Positions 27,797 to 37,024 of a stretch of 64,000 nt of DNA are shown here, in pieces. The notes below the pieces were generated by a model. It did not search any database. It was not told the origin of the DNA and was given only the letters and a program-made list of their open reading frames with translations. Position 1 is the first letter of the stretch. Each line of letters begins with the position of its first letter. The stretch is from Bradyrhizobium sp. 4 (lineage in GTDB: Bacteria; Pseudomonadota; Alphaproteobacteria; Rhizobiales; Xanthobacteraceae). The DNA is taken from positions 6,820,001 to 6,884,000 of the forward strand of contig NZ_CP064686.1 of the NCBI RefSeq assembly GCF_023100905.1, read 5' to 3'. The position numbers and the translations under genes were made by a program.

Positions 27797-29176
27797 ATGG
27801 CCAAGCAGATCAGGCTCAATGCATTTGCGATGAATTGCGTCGCGCACCAATCACCGGGCTTGTGGACCCATCCGCGTGACCGCACTGCCGAATATAACCG
27901 CCTGCCCTACTGGATCGATCTTGCCAAAACGCTGGAGCGCGGCCGTTTCGACGGGCTGTTCCTGGCCGACGTGCTCGGCGTCTATGACGTCTACGGCAAC
28001 AGTCCTGACGCAGCCTTGCGCAATGCAGCCCAGTCGCCCTCGAACGATCCGCTGCTGCTGCTGTCGGCAATGGCGGCGGTCACGCAGAACCTCGGCTTCG
28101 GCGTCACCAGCAATCTCTCCTTCGAGCCGCCCTATCCGTTCGCGCGGCGGATGTCGACGCTCGATCATCTTACGGAGGGGCGTATCGGCTGGAATGTCGT
28201 CACCGGCTATCTCGACAGCGCCGCGCGCGGCGCCGGCAAGGACAAGCAGATCGGGCACGACGACCGCTACGAGATCGCCGACGAATATATGGAGGTCGTC
28301 TACAAGCTCTGGGAAGGAAGCTGGGAGGACGACGCCGTGCTGCGCGACCGTACGCGCGGCATCTTCACCGATCCCACAAAAGTTCATCGCGTCAACCACG
28401 AGGGCGCCAACTACCGCATCAACAACACGATCCATCTGAGCGAGCCGTCGCCGCAGCGGACGCCCGTGCTGTACCAGGCCGGCACCTCGCCGCGCGGACG
28501 GAGGTTCGCGGCACAGCACGCCGAATGCGTGTTCATGTCGGGACCGTCGGCCAAGGTGATCGCGCCGCGGGTGTCGGCGATCCGTCAGGAGGCCGCCGCG
28601 TTCGGGCGCAATCCGGCGGAAATCCTGATGTTCTCGATGATGACGATCATCCTCGGGCGGACGGAGGCCGAGGCGAACGAAAAATATGCCGACTATCGGC
28701 GCCACATCAGCCCCGAGGGCGCGCTCGCGCTGATGTCGGGATGGACCGGAATCGACTTCTCCGGCTACGAGCTCGATCAGCAGGTGCGCCATGTTCAGAA
28801 CGATGCCGGCCGCAGCGCACTGGATAACGTCACCCGGGCCGATCCCGATCGCGTCTGGACCGTGCGCGACGTCATCGAGCATGTCGGCGTCGGCGGCGCC
28901 GGTCCCGTCGTGGTCGGCACGCCGGAGATGGTCGCGGACAAGATCGAGGCGTGGTTCGAGGCGACCGATGTCGACGGCCTCAACGTCGCCTTCGCGATCT
29001 CACCCGGCGATTTCGAGGACATCGCCGACATGCTGGTGCCGGAGCTGACGCGGCGTGGGCGGTACAAGGCCGAGTACGCGCGGGGCACGCTGCGGGAGAA
29101 GCTGTTCGGTGACGGGCGTGCAAGGCTGGGTGCGCCGCATCCGGCGGCGGGGTACCGGGTGGGGAGGAAGGGATAG
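27797..29176 (+). CDS. LLM class flavin-dependent monooxygenase (NtaA/DmoA type), second copy
   Basis: FMN-dependent two-component monooxygenase, 459 residues, with IRLNAFAMNCVAHQSPGLW at the N-terminus, DVLGVYDVYGNSPDAALR, NLGFGVTSNLSFEPPYPFAR, LTEGRIGWNVVTGYLDSAA and PVLYQAGTSPRGRRFAAQHA. GGGGGA precedes ATG. Divergent from the M20 peptidase over 241 bp. Distant paralogue of the enzyme at 9308; the FMN reductase partner is not visible in this window. Substrate unknown. Confidence 0.93.
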   Translation: MAKQIRLNAFAMNCVAHQSPGLWTHPRDRTAEYNRLPYWIDLAKTLERGRFDGLFLADVLGVYDVYGNSPDAALRNAAQSPSNDPLLLLSAMAAVTQNLGFGVTSNLSFEPPYPFARRMSTLDHLTEGRIGWNVVTGYLDSAARGAGKDKQIGHDDRYEIADEYMEVVYKLWEGSWEDDAVLRDRTRGIFTDPTKVHRVNHEGANYRINNTIHLSEPSPQRTPVLYQAGTSPRGRRFAAQHAECVFMSGPSAKVIAPRVSAIRQEAAAFGRNPAEILMFSMMTIILGRTEAEANEKYADYRRHISPEGALALMSGWTGIDFSGYELDQQVRHVQNDAGRSALDNVTRADPDRVWTVRDVIEHVGVGGAGPVVVGTPEMVADKIEAWFEATDVDGLNVAFAISPGDFEDIADMLVPELTRRGRYKAEYARGTLREKLFGDGRARLGAPHPAAGYRVGRKG

Positions 29177-29191
29177 AGCCACCGCTCTCCC

Positions 29192-29278
29192 CGTCATTGC
29201 GAGCGAAGCGAAGCAATCCAGAATTGCTCCACGGAGACAGTCTGGATTGCTTCGTCGCAAGTGCTCCTCGCAATGACG
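29192..29278. repeat. Extragenic palindrome (GTCATTGCGAG type)
   Basis: CGTCATTGCGAGCGAAGCGA at the left end and TCGCAAGTGCTCCTCGCAATGACG-like right arm, with inner arms AAGCAATCCAGA / TCTGGATTGCTT, form a long imperfect hairpin between two convergent genes. This sequence is, from general knowledge, one of the most abundant intergenic repeats of bradyrhizobia. Confidence 0.85.
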
Positions 29279-29293
29279 GTGGAGGCACCTGCC

Positions 29294-30955
29294 CTACACC
29301 TTCCCGTCCACCATCACCTCGATCAGCTTCGTGCCAGGCCGGCCGAACGCCGACACCAGCGTCGCCTTCAACTCTCGGGGGTCGCTGACCTTAATCGCCT
29401 CGCATCCCAACGCCTTCGCCACGCCGGCGAAATCCACCGGCGGATCGACAAAATCCATGCCGACGTAATTGTCGTCGCCATGGAAGGCGAGCAGACGCTG
29501 CTTGATGATGCGGTAGCCGCCATTGTTGGCAATGACCACATTGAGCGGCAGCTTGTGATGCGCCGCCGTCCACAGCGACTGGATCGAATACATCGCGCTG
29601 CCGTCGCCAGAGAAGCAGACGACGGGGCGATCGGGATTGGCGATGCTGGCGCCGACGGAGGCCGGCAGGCCCCAGCCGATGCCGCCGGAGGCAAGGCCGT
29701 GATAGCCGAAGCGGTCGCGGTGCGCACGCAGCGCCGTGATCTGGCGGCTCGAAGTGAGGCCTTCGTCAACGAGGATGGCATTGGCTGGCATGGCCTCGAC
29801 CATCTGCAGCACCAGCCAGTCCGGATCGATGGGGCTGCGGTTCGCGGCCTTCCCGATCTGCTCGACCAGCGCGGTGCGCCTTGCGGTCCAGTTCTTCGGC
29901 GCGAGCTCGGCGAGACGTTGCCTCGCACGTTGCGCCAGGGCAGCGCCGCCCATCTCCTTCAACACCGGGATCAGCGCGCGCAGCGTTTCCTTCAAATCCG
30001 CCTTCAGCGCGATCTCGGCACCGTAGTTCTTGGCGATCTCCCAATCGCCGAGGCCGATCTGCACGATGCCAAGGCCCTCCGGCAGCGCATCGACCTCGCT
30101 GTAGACCGACATCCGCAGGGGATCGCCGCCGAGCGCGATCAAGAGGTCGTACGGCGCAAGCGTGTCGCGCGCGACTTTCTGGACACGTGCCAACGTGCCG
30201 ACGAAGCTCGGGCTCTCCGAGAGGAAGTGCGAGCCGTAGGGCGTCGAGGATTGGTACGCAGCCGCGCCCAAAAGCTCGGCGAGTTCGGCGGCCTCCTTGA
30301 GCGCGTCGCTCTTCACCACCTCGTCCATGGTGACGATCACGGGACGCTCGGTCTTCAGCAGTCGCGCGGCGAACGCCTTCAGGGCGTCGTCGGACGGCCG
30401 TGTGCGGGCGTCGATGCGCGTGGAGCGGCCGAGATCGATCCCGGCCTCGCTGTTGAGGATGTCGCCGGGCAACGAAATAAACACCGGCCCGGTCGGCGGC
30501 GTGGTCGCGACTTTTGCGGCGCGGCGCACGATGCGCGGCAGATCCTCGAGCCGCGTCACCTCGACCGCCCATTTCACCAGCGGCTCCGCCATGCGCACCA
30601 GCGGGCCGTAGAGCACCGGCTCCATCAGGCCGTGGCCCTGCTCCTGCTGGCCCGCGGTCAGGATCATCGGCGTGCCCGTGAACTGGGCGTTGTAGAGCGA
30701 GCCCATCGCGTTGCCGAGGCCGGGCGCGACATGGACGTTGCAGGCGACGAGCTTTCCGGAGGCGCGGCTATAGCCATCCGCGATCGCCACCACCAGGCTC
30801 TCCTGCATCGCCATCACATAGGTGAGGTCGGGATGGTCCTTCAGCGCGTGCATGATCGGCAGTTCGGTCGTGCCGGGATTGCCGAACAGATGCGTGATGC
30901 CCTCGTCCTTGAGCAGCGCGAGAAAGGCGGAGCGGCCGGTGATCTTGTTCTTCAT
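29294..30955 (-). CDS. Thiamine-diphosphate-dependent enzyme (benzoylformate decarboxylase / acetolactate synthase-like)
   Basis: ThDP enzyme of the decarboxylase superfamily, 553 residues from ATG 30955 (GGAGGAAAC upstream). N-terminal pyrimidine domain with HLFGNPGTTELPIM and the activating Glu in AMQESLVVAIADGYSRAS; central domain; C-terminal ThDP motif from GDGSAMYSIQ to IANN with the expected spacing. GNPGTTELP is typical of benzoylformate decarboxylase-like members, so a 2-oxo acid decarboxylase or carboligase. It may act on aryl 2-oxo acids, which would suit the aldehyde dehydrogenase nearby, but that link is speculative. Confidence 0.88.
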   Translation of the reverse strand: MKNKITGRSAFLALLKDEGITHLFGNPGTTELPIMHALKDHPDLTYVMAMQESLVVAIADGYSRASGKLVACNVHVAPGLGNAMGSLYNAQFTGTPMILTAGQQEQGHGLMEPVLYGPLVRMAEPLVKWAVEVTRLEDLPRIVRRAAKVATTPPTGPVFISLPGDILNSEAGIDLGRSTRIDARTRPSDDALKAFAARLLKTERPVIVTMDEVVKSDALKEAAELAELLGAAAYQSSTPYGSHFLSESPSFVGTLARVQKVARDTLAPYDLLIALGGDPLRMSVYSEVDALPEGLGIVQIGLGDWEIAKNYGAEIALKADLKETLRALIPVLKEMGGAALAQRARQRLAELAPKNWTARRTALVEQIGKAANRSPIDPDWLVLQMVEAMPANAILVDEGLTSSRQITALRAHRDRFGYHGLASGGIGWGLPASVGASIANPDRPVVCFSGDGSAMYSIQSLWTAAHHKLPLNVVIANNGGYRIIKQRLLAFHGDDNYVGMDFVDPPVDFAGVAKALGCEAIKVSDPRELKATLVSAFGRPGTKLIEVMVDGKV

Positions 30956-31063
30956 GTTTCCTCCAGAGGCGGACGTTGCCGCAAGGCAGGAAGCATGATG
31001 GCCGAAATCGCGGGAGGCGCGCAAGGAAGCGCAGTCATGGCTGCGTTGCGTGGGCGCAGCACG

Positions 31064-31567
31064 CTACATCTCCTCGCGCCCCAGCTCGAACGGATCCTCG
31101 CCGCCCGCCCGCTTCTTCTTTTTCGAGCGCTGCCAGACCACACCGGGAAAGCCCTTCAACGGTACCAGCGGCTCGCCGGTATAGGTCCATTCCTGCAGCT
31201 CCTCGATCGCAATGTGATACAGCGGCTGGCGGCCGGTGCGCTCTTTGAACAGCGCACGGGGGATGTTGACCATGTGCGGCCCGCGCGGGCGCTCATATGC
31301 GATCGGCGTGCCGCAATGCGCGCAGAAGCTGCGCGCGGTCTTCGTTGCCTTGTCCTCGTAGCGCGTTAGCGCCGTCTTGCCTGCGGTGATGCGAAACCGT
31401 TTCTTCCAGCTTCCGACATAGGTTGCATAGGCGGCGCCGTGGGCGCGACGGCTGGCGGCGGAGTGATCGTGCCAGGCCCAGCGTGCGGGAACGTCGATCT
31501 CGAAGGTGACCTTGCCGCAGAGGCATTGGCCGGTGGCAACTCCTGCGGCGGCTGCGGCTTTGGCCAT
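31064..31567 (-). CDS. GFA/CENP-V fold protein, variant lacking the central cysteine pair
   Basis: Glutathione-dependent formaldehyde-activating (GFA) family, small zinc fold, 167 residues from ATG 31567. Two zinc pairs are present, CLCGKVTFE and FCAHCGTPI, but where the family usually shows CHCSxCRR the sequence reads WHDHSAASRRAHG, so the third cysteine set is missing and replaced by His/Asp. C-terminus is Lys-rich. The role of GFA proteins in formaldehyde handling is itself weakly established; this variant probably has a different function. Lies 108 nt upstream of the ThDP enzyme on the same strand. Confidence 0.82.
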   Translation of the reverse strand: MAKAAAAAGVATGQCLCGKVTFEIDVPARWAWHDHSAASRRAHGAAYATYVGSWKKRFRITAGKTALTRYEDKATKTARSFCAHCGTPIAYERPRGPHMVNIPRALFKERTGRQPLYHIAIEELQEWTYTGEPLVPLKGFPGVVWQRSKKKKRAGGEDPFELGREEM

Positions 31568-31633
31568 GGGTGCTTCCCTCATCGCTCGCAATGACGGAAT
31601 TCGTGGTGTCCGTCGGGGCAACACAATAACTCC

Positions 31634-31716
31634 GTAGCCCGGATGAGCGAAGCGACATCCGGGAAGACCAGAGCTTAGGTGAAGACCCCGGATATCGCTT
31701 CGCTCAACCGGGCTAC
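31634..31716. repeat. Extragenic palindrome (GTAGCCCGGATGAGCG type)
   Basis: Left arm GTAGCCCGGATGAGCGAAGC at 31634 and right arm ending GCTTCGCTCAACCGGGCTAC at 31716 pair over nearly 30 bp. It lies between the GFA and OYE genes on the minus strand. Another member of the set of bradyrhizobial intergenic repeats. Confidence 0.8.
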
Positions 31717-31723
31717 AGCAGTG

Positions 31724-32851
31724 TCAGACCGGCGTCAGCTCGTCATACACCGGATAGTCGGTATAGCCCTTCTCCTCGCCGCCGTAGAACGTCGCACGGT
31801 TATACGGCGTGAGAGGGTAGTCGTGCTGCAGGCGGCGCGGCAGATCGGGGTTGGAGATGAAGATGCGGCCGAAGGCGATGAGGTCGGCGTGTCCCTCTGC
31901 GATCGCGGCGTTCGCCGTCTCGCCCGTAAACCCGCCTGCCGTCATCAGCACGCCGCTGTAGAGCGGGCGGAATAGCAGCATTGCCGACGGCACGTTCTGC
32001 CAGTTGACTTCGGCGCGCCCGGAGCCGCTGGAGCGCGGTTCGATGAAATGCAGATAGGCAAGACCGCGCTTGTCGAGCGCCTTGACCACGTGTGTGTAGA
32101 GCGGCATCGGATCGGGCTCGCCGGAATCGTTGGCGATACCGTGGGGCGACAGCCGCACGCCGACGCGGCCCGCGCCCCAGACGTCGATCGCGGCCTGGGT
32201 CACTTCGAGCAGAAGCCGCGCGCGGTTCTCGATCGAACCGCCATATTGATCGGTGCGCTGGTTGCTGCGTGATTGCAGGAATTGCTCGAGCAGATAGCCG
32301 TTCGCGCCGTGGATCTCGACGCCGTCGAAGCCTGCGGCCAGCGCGTTCTTCGCGCCCTGCCTGAAGGCCTCGACAATGCCTTTGACCTCGTCCGTCTCCA
32401 GCGCGCGCGGCGTTTCATAGTCGGAGATCTTGCCGTCGGCTGTCATTGCCTTCATGCCTTCGGCCCTGATCGGGATCGCCGAGGCCGAGACCGGCAGCTC
32501 CCCGCCGTGGAAGGAGGAATGCGAGACGCGGCCGACATGCCAGAGCTGGAGAAAGATGATGCCGCCCTTGGCGTGCACGGCGTCGACAACCTTGCGCCAG
32601 CCCGCGATCTGCGTCTCCGAATAGATGCCTGGCGTCGCCGGATTACCGCGGCCGTGCGAGAGCACAGGCGAGGCCTCGGCAATGAGCAGGCCGCCTTGGG
32701 TGGCGCGCTGACCGTAATATTCGGCATTGAGCGGCCGCGGCGAAAAGCTCTCGCGCTCGGCCCGCATGCGCGTCAACGGCGCCATCGCGACGCGGTGCGC
32801 GAGCTTGTACGGACCGACCTGCAACGGTTGAAACAATGCCTCGAATTTCAT
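31724..32851 (-). CDS. nemA: Alkene reductase / N-ethylmaleimide reductase (Old Yellow Enzyme)
   Basis: FMN-containing ene-reductase, 375 residues, reducing activated C=C bonds of enones, maleimides or nitro compounds with NAD(P)H. OYE signatures: VAMAPLTRMRAE, GGLLIAEASPV, GIIFLQLWHVGRVSH, GVEIHGANGYLLEQFLQ (substrate His/Asn pair), and the phosphate-binding IAFGRIFISNPDLPRRL. Monocistronic-looking; a repeat lies between it and the GFA gene. The nemA name reflects similarity to the E. coli group and not a known substrate. Confidence 0.92.
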   Translation of the reverse strand: MKFEALFQPLQVGPYKLAHRVAMAPLTRMRAERESFSPRPLNAEYYGQRATQGGLLIAEASPVLSHGRGNPATPGIYSETQIAGWRKVVDAVHAKGGIIFLQLWHVGRVSHSSFHGGELPVSASAIPIRAEGMKAMTADGKISDYETPRALETDEVKGIVEAFRQGAKNALAAGFDGVEIHGANGYLLEQFLQSRSNQRTDQYGGSIENRARLLLEVTQAAIDVWGAGRVGVRLSPHGIANDSGEPDPMPLYTHVVKALDKRGLAYLHFIEPRSSGSGRAEVNWQNVPSAMLLFRPLYSGVLMTAGGFTGETANAAIAEGHADLIAFGRIFISNPDLPRRLQHDYPLTPYNRATFYGGEEKGYTDYPVYDELTPV

Positions 32852-32962
32852 TCCGGCCCCAAAATGATTGATGAGAGGACGGGGATCATAAGAGAAAGGT
32901 CCGCAGCTCGGAAGCTGCGCGGGGGAATGGCTGGCCAGCCAAAAGAGGCGGCGAATAAAAGA

Positions 32963-32986
32963 AGCCCCGGGGCCAGGCCCGGGGCT
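32963..32986 (-). terminator. Rho-independent terminator of the outer-membrane protein gene
   Basis: AGCCCCGGG / CCCGGGGCT stem (9 bp, 6-nt loop), followed on the minus strand by TCTTTTATT. It lies 22 nt past the stop of the minus-strand beta-barrel gene. Confidence 0.85.
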
Positions 32987-33007
32987 TTCGTCTATTCAGA
33001 TTGCAGG

Positions 33008-33871
33008 TCAGTATTTCGCAACGACCGCGCCTGGGCCGAATTTGTAGTTCAAGCCGACACGCGCGATATGGCCCGTGAAATTCGTGGTTGAGTCAAGGCC
33101 ACGCGCCGGGCCGGGCGTGAACGGGAACAGCGGATTGAAGATGGTGTATTTCTCGCTGCCGAGATCGTAGTAGAGATATTCGAGCTTGACGCTCCAGTTC
33201 GACGCAAAGCGGTACTCGCCGCCGCCGCCGACCGTCCAGCCCACGCGCCAGCTTTCCACCGCGCCGGCGCTACAGATCACATTAAGGCAGGGCGTGCCAC
33301 TCCCACCCGTGGGATCCACGATCGCCGTCGACGCCTTGACATGGCCATAGGCAAGACCGCCGGTCGCGTACAGCATCAAGTCGGGCACGACGGTGGCACC
33401 GATCCGGCCGCGCACGGTCCCCAGCCAGTCGACCTTCTGATCTTGCGTGGTCATGATCGTCGGGAAGACCGGCAAGGTTCGGGTCACCGTTGAGCTACCC
33501 TTGATGTCGGCCGCCGCGATATCGGCTTCGACGCCCCACACCAACGAGCCCGTCTGCACATTGTAGCCGGCCTGCAAGCCGCCCAGCACACCACGCGCGT
33601 TTGTTGCCAGCGAAGCCGGGACAAGGCCGCCCGCCAGTGCGACGTCGAGCACGCCCGCAGTGAAGACCGGATCATGGGGCGCGAGATTGTTCGCACCATC
33701 GCCCCACCCATACCCGGCATTCACGCCGGCGTAGAAGCCCGACCAGTTGTAGGCAACGGGCAGTGGCGACGCCTTGTACGCTGGCGCACGTGCGGTCATA
33801 TCGGCCGCAAGAGCGGGCTGCGCCGAGGCGACGCCCAAAGCCACAAACACGATCGGAGCAAAGCGAAGCAT
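33008..33871 (-). CDS. Outer membrane beta-barrel protein (Omp25/RopB-like)
   Basis: Small porin-like or structural outer-membrane protein, 287 residues. Signal peptide MLRFAPIVFVALGVASAQPA with cleavage after ALAA; then YNWSGFYAGVNAGYGWGDG, the usual first strand of this rhizobial family, alternating strands (VEADIAAADIKG, GTVRGRIGATVVPDLMLYAT, GGGGEYRFASNWSVKLEYLY) and a last strand HIARVGLNYKFGPG. It ends AVVAKY, so the barrel signal is slightly extended beyond the usual aromatic end. Has its own terminator. Function in envelope integrity is inferred from the family. Confidence 0.92.
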   Translation of the reverse strand: MLRFAPIVFVALGVASAQPALAADMTARAPAYKASPLPVAYNWSGFYAGVNAGYGWGDGANNLAPHDPVFTAGVLDVALAGGLVPASLATNARGVLGGLQAGYNVQTGSLVWGVEADIAAADIKGSSTVTRTLPVFPTIMTTQDQKVDWLGTVRGRIGATVVPDLMLYATGGLAYGHVKASTAIVDPTGGSGTPCLNVICSAGAVESWRVGWTVGGGGEYRFASNWSVKLEYLYYDLGSEKYTIFNPLFPFTPGPARGLDSTTNFTGHIARVGLNYKFGPGAVVAKY

Positions 33872-34075
33872 TATCGATATTCCAATTCCGAAGATTGACG
33901 GTGACCAGAACTAACCGGCCGACATTCGAAATGGGATAGCAAGCCTTGCAAAATCGCGGACAACGCGAGCTTTCAAAATCGCATGTAGCGTCCGGGCAAC
34001 AACCTTTGGTCGCCGCAAGCGGACAAGCGTCGCCGCAGGCAAGACCGATCGCTGAAGTCCGGATGCGATGGCGCG

Positions 34076-35572
34076 TCAGGCCGTCTTGATCCAGACGGCC
34101 TTCACGTTGAGATATTCCTCGACGTGCTGCTTGCCGGATTCGCGGCCGTAGCCGCTCATCTTGTAGCCGCCGAAGGGCACGGCCGGGTCCATCGCCTGGT
34201 AGCAGTTCACCCACACCGAACCGGCACGGAGCCTCTTCGCTACCGCATGCGCCTTGCTGACGTCCCGGGTCCACAGGCCCGAGCCGAGACCGAACGTGGT
34301 GGCGTTGGCGCGCTTGACCAGCTCGTCCATGTCCTTGAACGCGATCGCGGAGATGACGGGACCAAAGATCTCCTCTTGCGCGATGCGCATATTGTCCTGG
34401 ACGCCAGCGAACACCGTCGGCGACACGAAGAAGCCTTTTGCAAGCGCGCCTTCGGTGACGCGGCCACCGCCGGCGAGCGCCTTGGCGCCTTCCTTCTGTC
34501 CGATGTCGAGATAGCTGGTGACGCGCTCGAGCTGCTGCTCGGACACCAGCGGTCCGATCTGGGTGTTGGGATCGAGGCCGTTGCCGACCTGCAGCTTCTT
34601 GCCGAACTCGGCTACACGTCCGACGAATTCCTCGTAGATCGACTGCTCGACGAACAGCCGGGTGCCGGCGCTGCAGATTTGCCCCGAATTGGCAAACACC
34701 GCCATCGCGGCGCCCGGCACGGCCGCATCGAGATCGGCGTCCGCGAACACGATGTCCGGCGACTTGCCGCCGAGCTCAAGCGAGACGCGCTTGAGGTTGC
34801 CGGCCGAGGCGCGAATGATCGACTGGCCCGTGACATGCGAGCCGGTGAAAGCAACCTTGTCGACGTCGTGGTGCGAGGCAAGCGCGGCGCCCGCGGTCTC
34901 GCCGTAGCCGGGCACGACGTTGATGACGCCGGGCGGCACGCCCGCTTCCATCGCGAGCTCGGCGATGCGCAGCGAGGTCAGCGGCGCCTCCTCGGCGGGC
35001 TTGAGCACGACGGTGCAGCCGGTCGCGATCGCCGGACCGATCTTCCAGATCGTCGCAGTCAGCGGACCATTCCAGGGAATGATGGCGCCGACGACGCCGA
35101 TCGGCTCCTTCAGCGTGTAGGAAAAGATCTCGCCGGGCAGCGAGTTCTCGATGGTCTCGCCATGAATCGCGGTGGTCTGGCCGGCATAATAGCGCAGCAT
35201 GCCGACGGCGCGCAGGCGATAGGCACGGGTACGGCTGAGCGGCGCGCCCATGTCGAGCGTGTCAAGCTGCGACAATTCGTCGAAATTCTTCTCGACGAGG
35301 TCGGCAAGCTTCAGGAGCAGGTTCTGCCGCTCGAACGGCTTGACCTTGCTCCAGGGACCTTCAAAGGCGCGGCGGGCGGCAGCAACCGCGCGATCGATAT
35401 CTTCCTTGTCGCCCTCCGCCACTGTTGCAAGCAGTTCGCCGGTCGCGGGGTTGTGGGTCTCGAAGCGCTTGCCGGAGGCAGCATCGACCCACTTCCCGTC
35501 GATCAGCATCTGCTTGTAGGACCCGTTGGCGAACGGATGGCGCGTGATCGGAATAGCCTGCGACACAGCCAT
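34076..35572 (-). CDS. Aldehyde dehydrogenase
   Basis: NAD(P)-dependent aldehyde dehydrogenase, 498 residues from ATG 35572 (GGGAG 8 nt upstream). Complete active site: GAIIPWNGPL (Asn), TGSHVTGQSI cofactor loop, catalytic Glu in LELGGKSPDIV, catalytic Cys in NSGQICSAGTR, and C-terminal FGGYKMSGYGRESG. Resembles the betaine-aldehyde / phenylacetaldehyde / vanillin dehydrogenase group. Flanked by an outer-membrane gene and a divergent SDR; the preferred aldehyde cannot be read. Confidence 0.94.
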   Translation of the reverse strand: MAVSQAIPITRHPFANGSYKQMLIDGKWVDAASGKRFETHNPATGELLATVAEGDKEDIDRAVAAARRAFEGPWSKVKPFERQNLLLKLADLVEKNFDELSQLDTLDMGAPLSRTRAYRLRAVGMLRYYAGQTTAIHGETIENSLPGEIFSYTLKEPIGVVGAIIPWNGPLTATIWKIGPAIATGCTVVLKPAEEAPLTSLRIAELAMEAGVPPGVINVVPGYGETAGAALASHHDVDKVAFTGSHVTGQSIIRASAGNLKRVSLELGGKSPDIVFADADLDAAVPGAAMAVFANSGQICSAGTRLFVEQSIYEEFVGRVAEFGKKLQVGNGLDPNTQIGPLVSEQQLERVTSYLDIGQKEGAKALAGGGRVTEGALAKGFFVSPTVFAGVQDNMRIAQEEIFGPVISAIAFKDMDELVKRANATTFGLGSGLWTRDVSKAHAVAKRLRAGSVWVNCYQAMDPAVPFGGYKMSGYGRESGKQHVEEYLNVKAVWIKTA

Positions 35573-35768
35573 GGCTGAACTCCCTGTCAAATGGTTGATT
35601 GGTTCGATCTGGGCGGGATCGTTAAGTCGATAGAATACTGCGATGCCGGACAGGCGTAAAGGAGAGGCGTAAAGTCGGCGCGGAACGAAGACCTCCCATG
35701 CCGACTTGTGCAGGGTCGCGCGCGTGCCATGTTATGGCACGACCGAGCCCCTCCCCGGAGACCGATCC

Positions 35769-36614
35769 ATGCCGCACCCCGCCATCGTCAAAGACAATGT
35801 TGCCGTGATCACCGGCGGTGCGTCCGGCATCGGATTCGCCGCCGCCGCAGCCTTCGCGCGCGACGGCATGAAGGTGTGTATCGCCGATGTGGATCAGGCG
35901 GGACTGGCGGATGCCGCGACAAGACTCTCATCCCTGACGTCCGCCACACACGTGATGACCTTCGCGATTGACGTCAGCAAGGCCGAGAGCGTGACGGAAC
36001 TGGAGCGCGCCGTGCGCGAGCGCTTCGGCGGCACCGACATCCTCATGAACAACGCGGGCATCCAGCCCGGCAGCACGCTGTTCGGCGAACCCGACAACTG
36101 GCAGCGCATCATCGGCGTCAACATGTGGGGCATCATCAACGGCTCGCGCATCTTCGCGCCCAACATGGTCGCGCGCGGCAGGGCGGGGCTCATCATCAAC
36201 ACCGGCTCGAAGCAGGGCATCACCACCCCGCCCGGCGATCCCGCCTACAACGTCTCCAAGGCCGGCGTGAAAGCTTTTACGGAAGCGCTCCAACATGAGC
36301 TGCGCAACACTGCGGGTTGCCGCATCACCGCGCATCTGCTGATTCCCGGCTTCGTCTTTACGGGCCTTACCGCGAAGGGCCGGACGGAGAAGCCGGCCGG
36401 CGCATGGACGGCCGAGCAGACCGTGAATTTCATGCTGATGCGGCTGGAGGCCGGCGATTTCTACATCCTGTGCCCGGACAACGATGTCCCGCGCGCGCTC
36501 GACGAAAAGCGCATGCTGTGGGCCGCCGGCGATATCGTGGAGAATCGCCCGCCGCTGTCACGCTGGCATCCGGACCATGCGGATGCATTCGCGAAGTTCG
36601 TGAAGGGGGATTAG
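35769..36614 (+). CDS. SDR family oxidoreductase
   Basis: Short-chain dehydrogenase/reductase, 281 residues from ATG 35769. Cofactor motif TGGASGIG, Asp-type selectivity segment CIADVDQAG (suggesting NAD(H)), NNAG, catalytic Ser in NTGSKQG and YxxxK in YNVSKAG. Divergent from the aldehyde dehydrogenase across about 200 bp. Length and a 40-residue C-terminal tail (WHPDHADAFAKFVKGD) match a group of uncharacterised alphaproteobacterial SDRs; substrate unknown. Confidence 0.92.
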   Translation: MPHPAIVKDNVAVITGGASGIGFAAAAAFARDGMKVCIADVDQAGLADAATRLSSLTSATHVMTFAIDVSKAESVTELERAVRERFGGTDILMNNAGIQPGSTLFGEPDNWQRIIGVNMWGIINGSRIFAPNMVARGRAGLIINTGSKQGITTPPGDPAYNVSKAGVKAFTEALQHELRNTAGCRITAHLLIPGFVFTGLTAKGRTEKPAGAWTAEQTVNFMLMRLEAGDFYILCPDNDVPRALDEKRMLWAAGDIVENRPPLSRWHPDHADAFAKFVKGD

Positions 36615-36622
36615 GCTGTTTG

Positions 36623-36728
36623 ATCCTCATGGTGAGGAGCGCGGAATGCGCGCGTCTCGAACCATGCAGGCCCGGTTGGGCCTCGATCCTTCGAGACGCC
36701 CGCTTCCAGCGGGCTCCTCAGGATGAGG
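36623..36728. repeat. Extragenic repeat (CTCATGGTGAGGAGC / GCTCCTCAGGATGAG type)
   Basis: Imperfect inverted repeat: CCTCATGGTGAGGAGCGCG with GCGTCTCGAACCATGCAGG on the left, CTTCGAGACGCCCGC and GCGGGCTCCTCAGGATGAGG on the right. A second copy in the reverse order of arms is at 54220-54336. Sits between convergent SDR and zinc-ribbon genes. Confidence 0.75.
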
Positions 36729-36746
36729 GTTTACACGGGGGACGCT

Positions 36747-36953
36747 CTACAGCGTCTCTTGCTGATGCCCGCAATTCTTGCAGGCGAACTTGATGCGGGT
36801 CTGGCCCTTTGGCGCCTGCACGCGGTTCGGGGCGCCGCATTTACCGCAGACGGCCTCGATGCGGGTATCGCCCTGCTTGACGACGACGGTTTTCTTTTCC
36901 ATCGATTCGCGGATCAGGCGCTCGGCCTCCTCACGCAGGGATTGTTTGGACAA
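36747..36953 (-). CDS. Small zinc-ribbon protein, 68 aa
   Basis: N-terminal charged helix (SLREEAERLIRESMEKK) followed by a two-pair zinc ribbon: CGKCGAPNRV and, 15 residues later, CKNCGHQQ. The start is a TTG at 36953 preceded by GGAGA. It could bind nucleic acid or a protein partner; no function is known to me. It follows the Rieske gene on the same strand after 71 nt. Confidence 0.72.
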   Translation of the reverse strand: MSKQSLREEAERLIRESMEKKTVVVKQGDTRIEAVCGKCGAPNRVQAPKGQTRIKFACKNCGHQQETL

Positions 36954-37024
36954 AGCTCGTCTCCGCCATAAATGCGGGCGAGGCTTATCCCACCTGCGGC
37001 GAAATCACAATCCGAAACGGCTGC

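Noticed and set aside
29261..31369. 700-codon plus-strand frame opposite the ThDP enzyme and GFA gene
   Set aside because: Spans two genes and repeats, with low-complexity Arg/Asp/His content; shadow frame.
34076..36614. Idea that aldehyde dehydrogenase and SDR form one pathway with the ThDP enzyme
   Set aside because: Genes are on different strands, separated by an outer-membrane gene with its own terminator; no sequence evidence links them.
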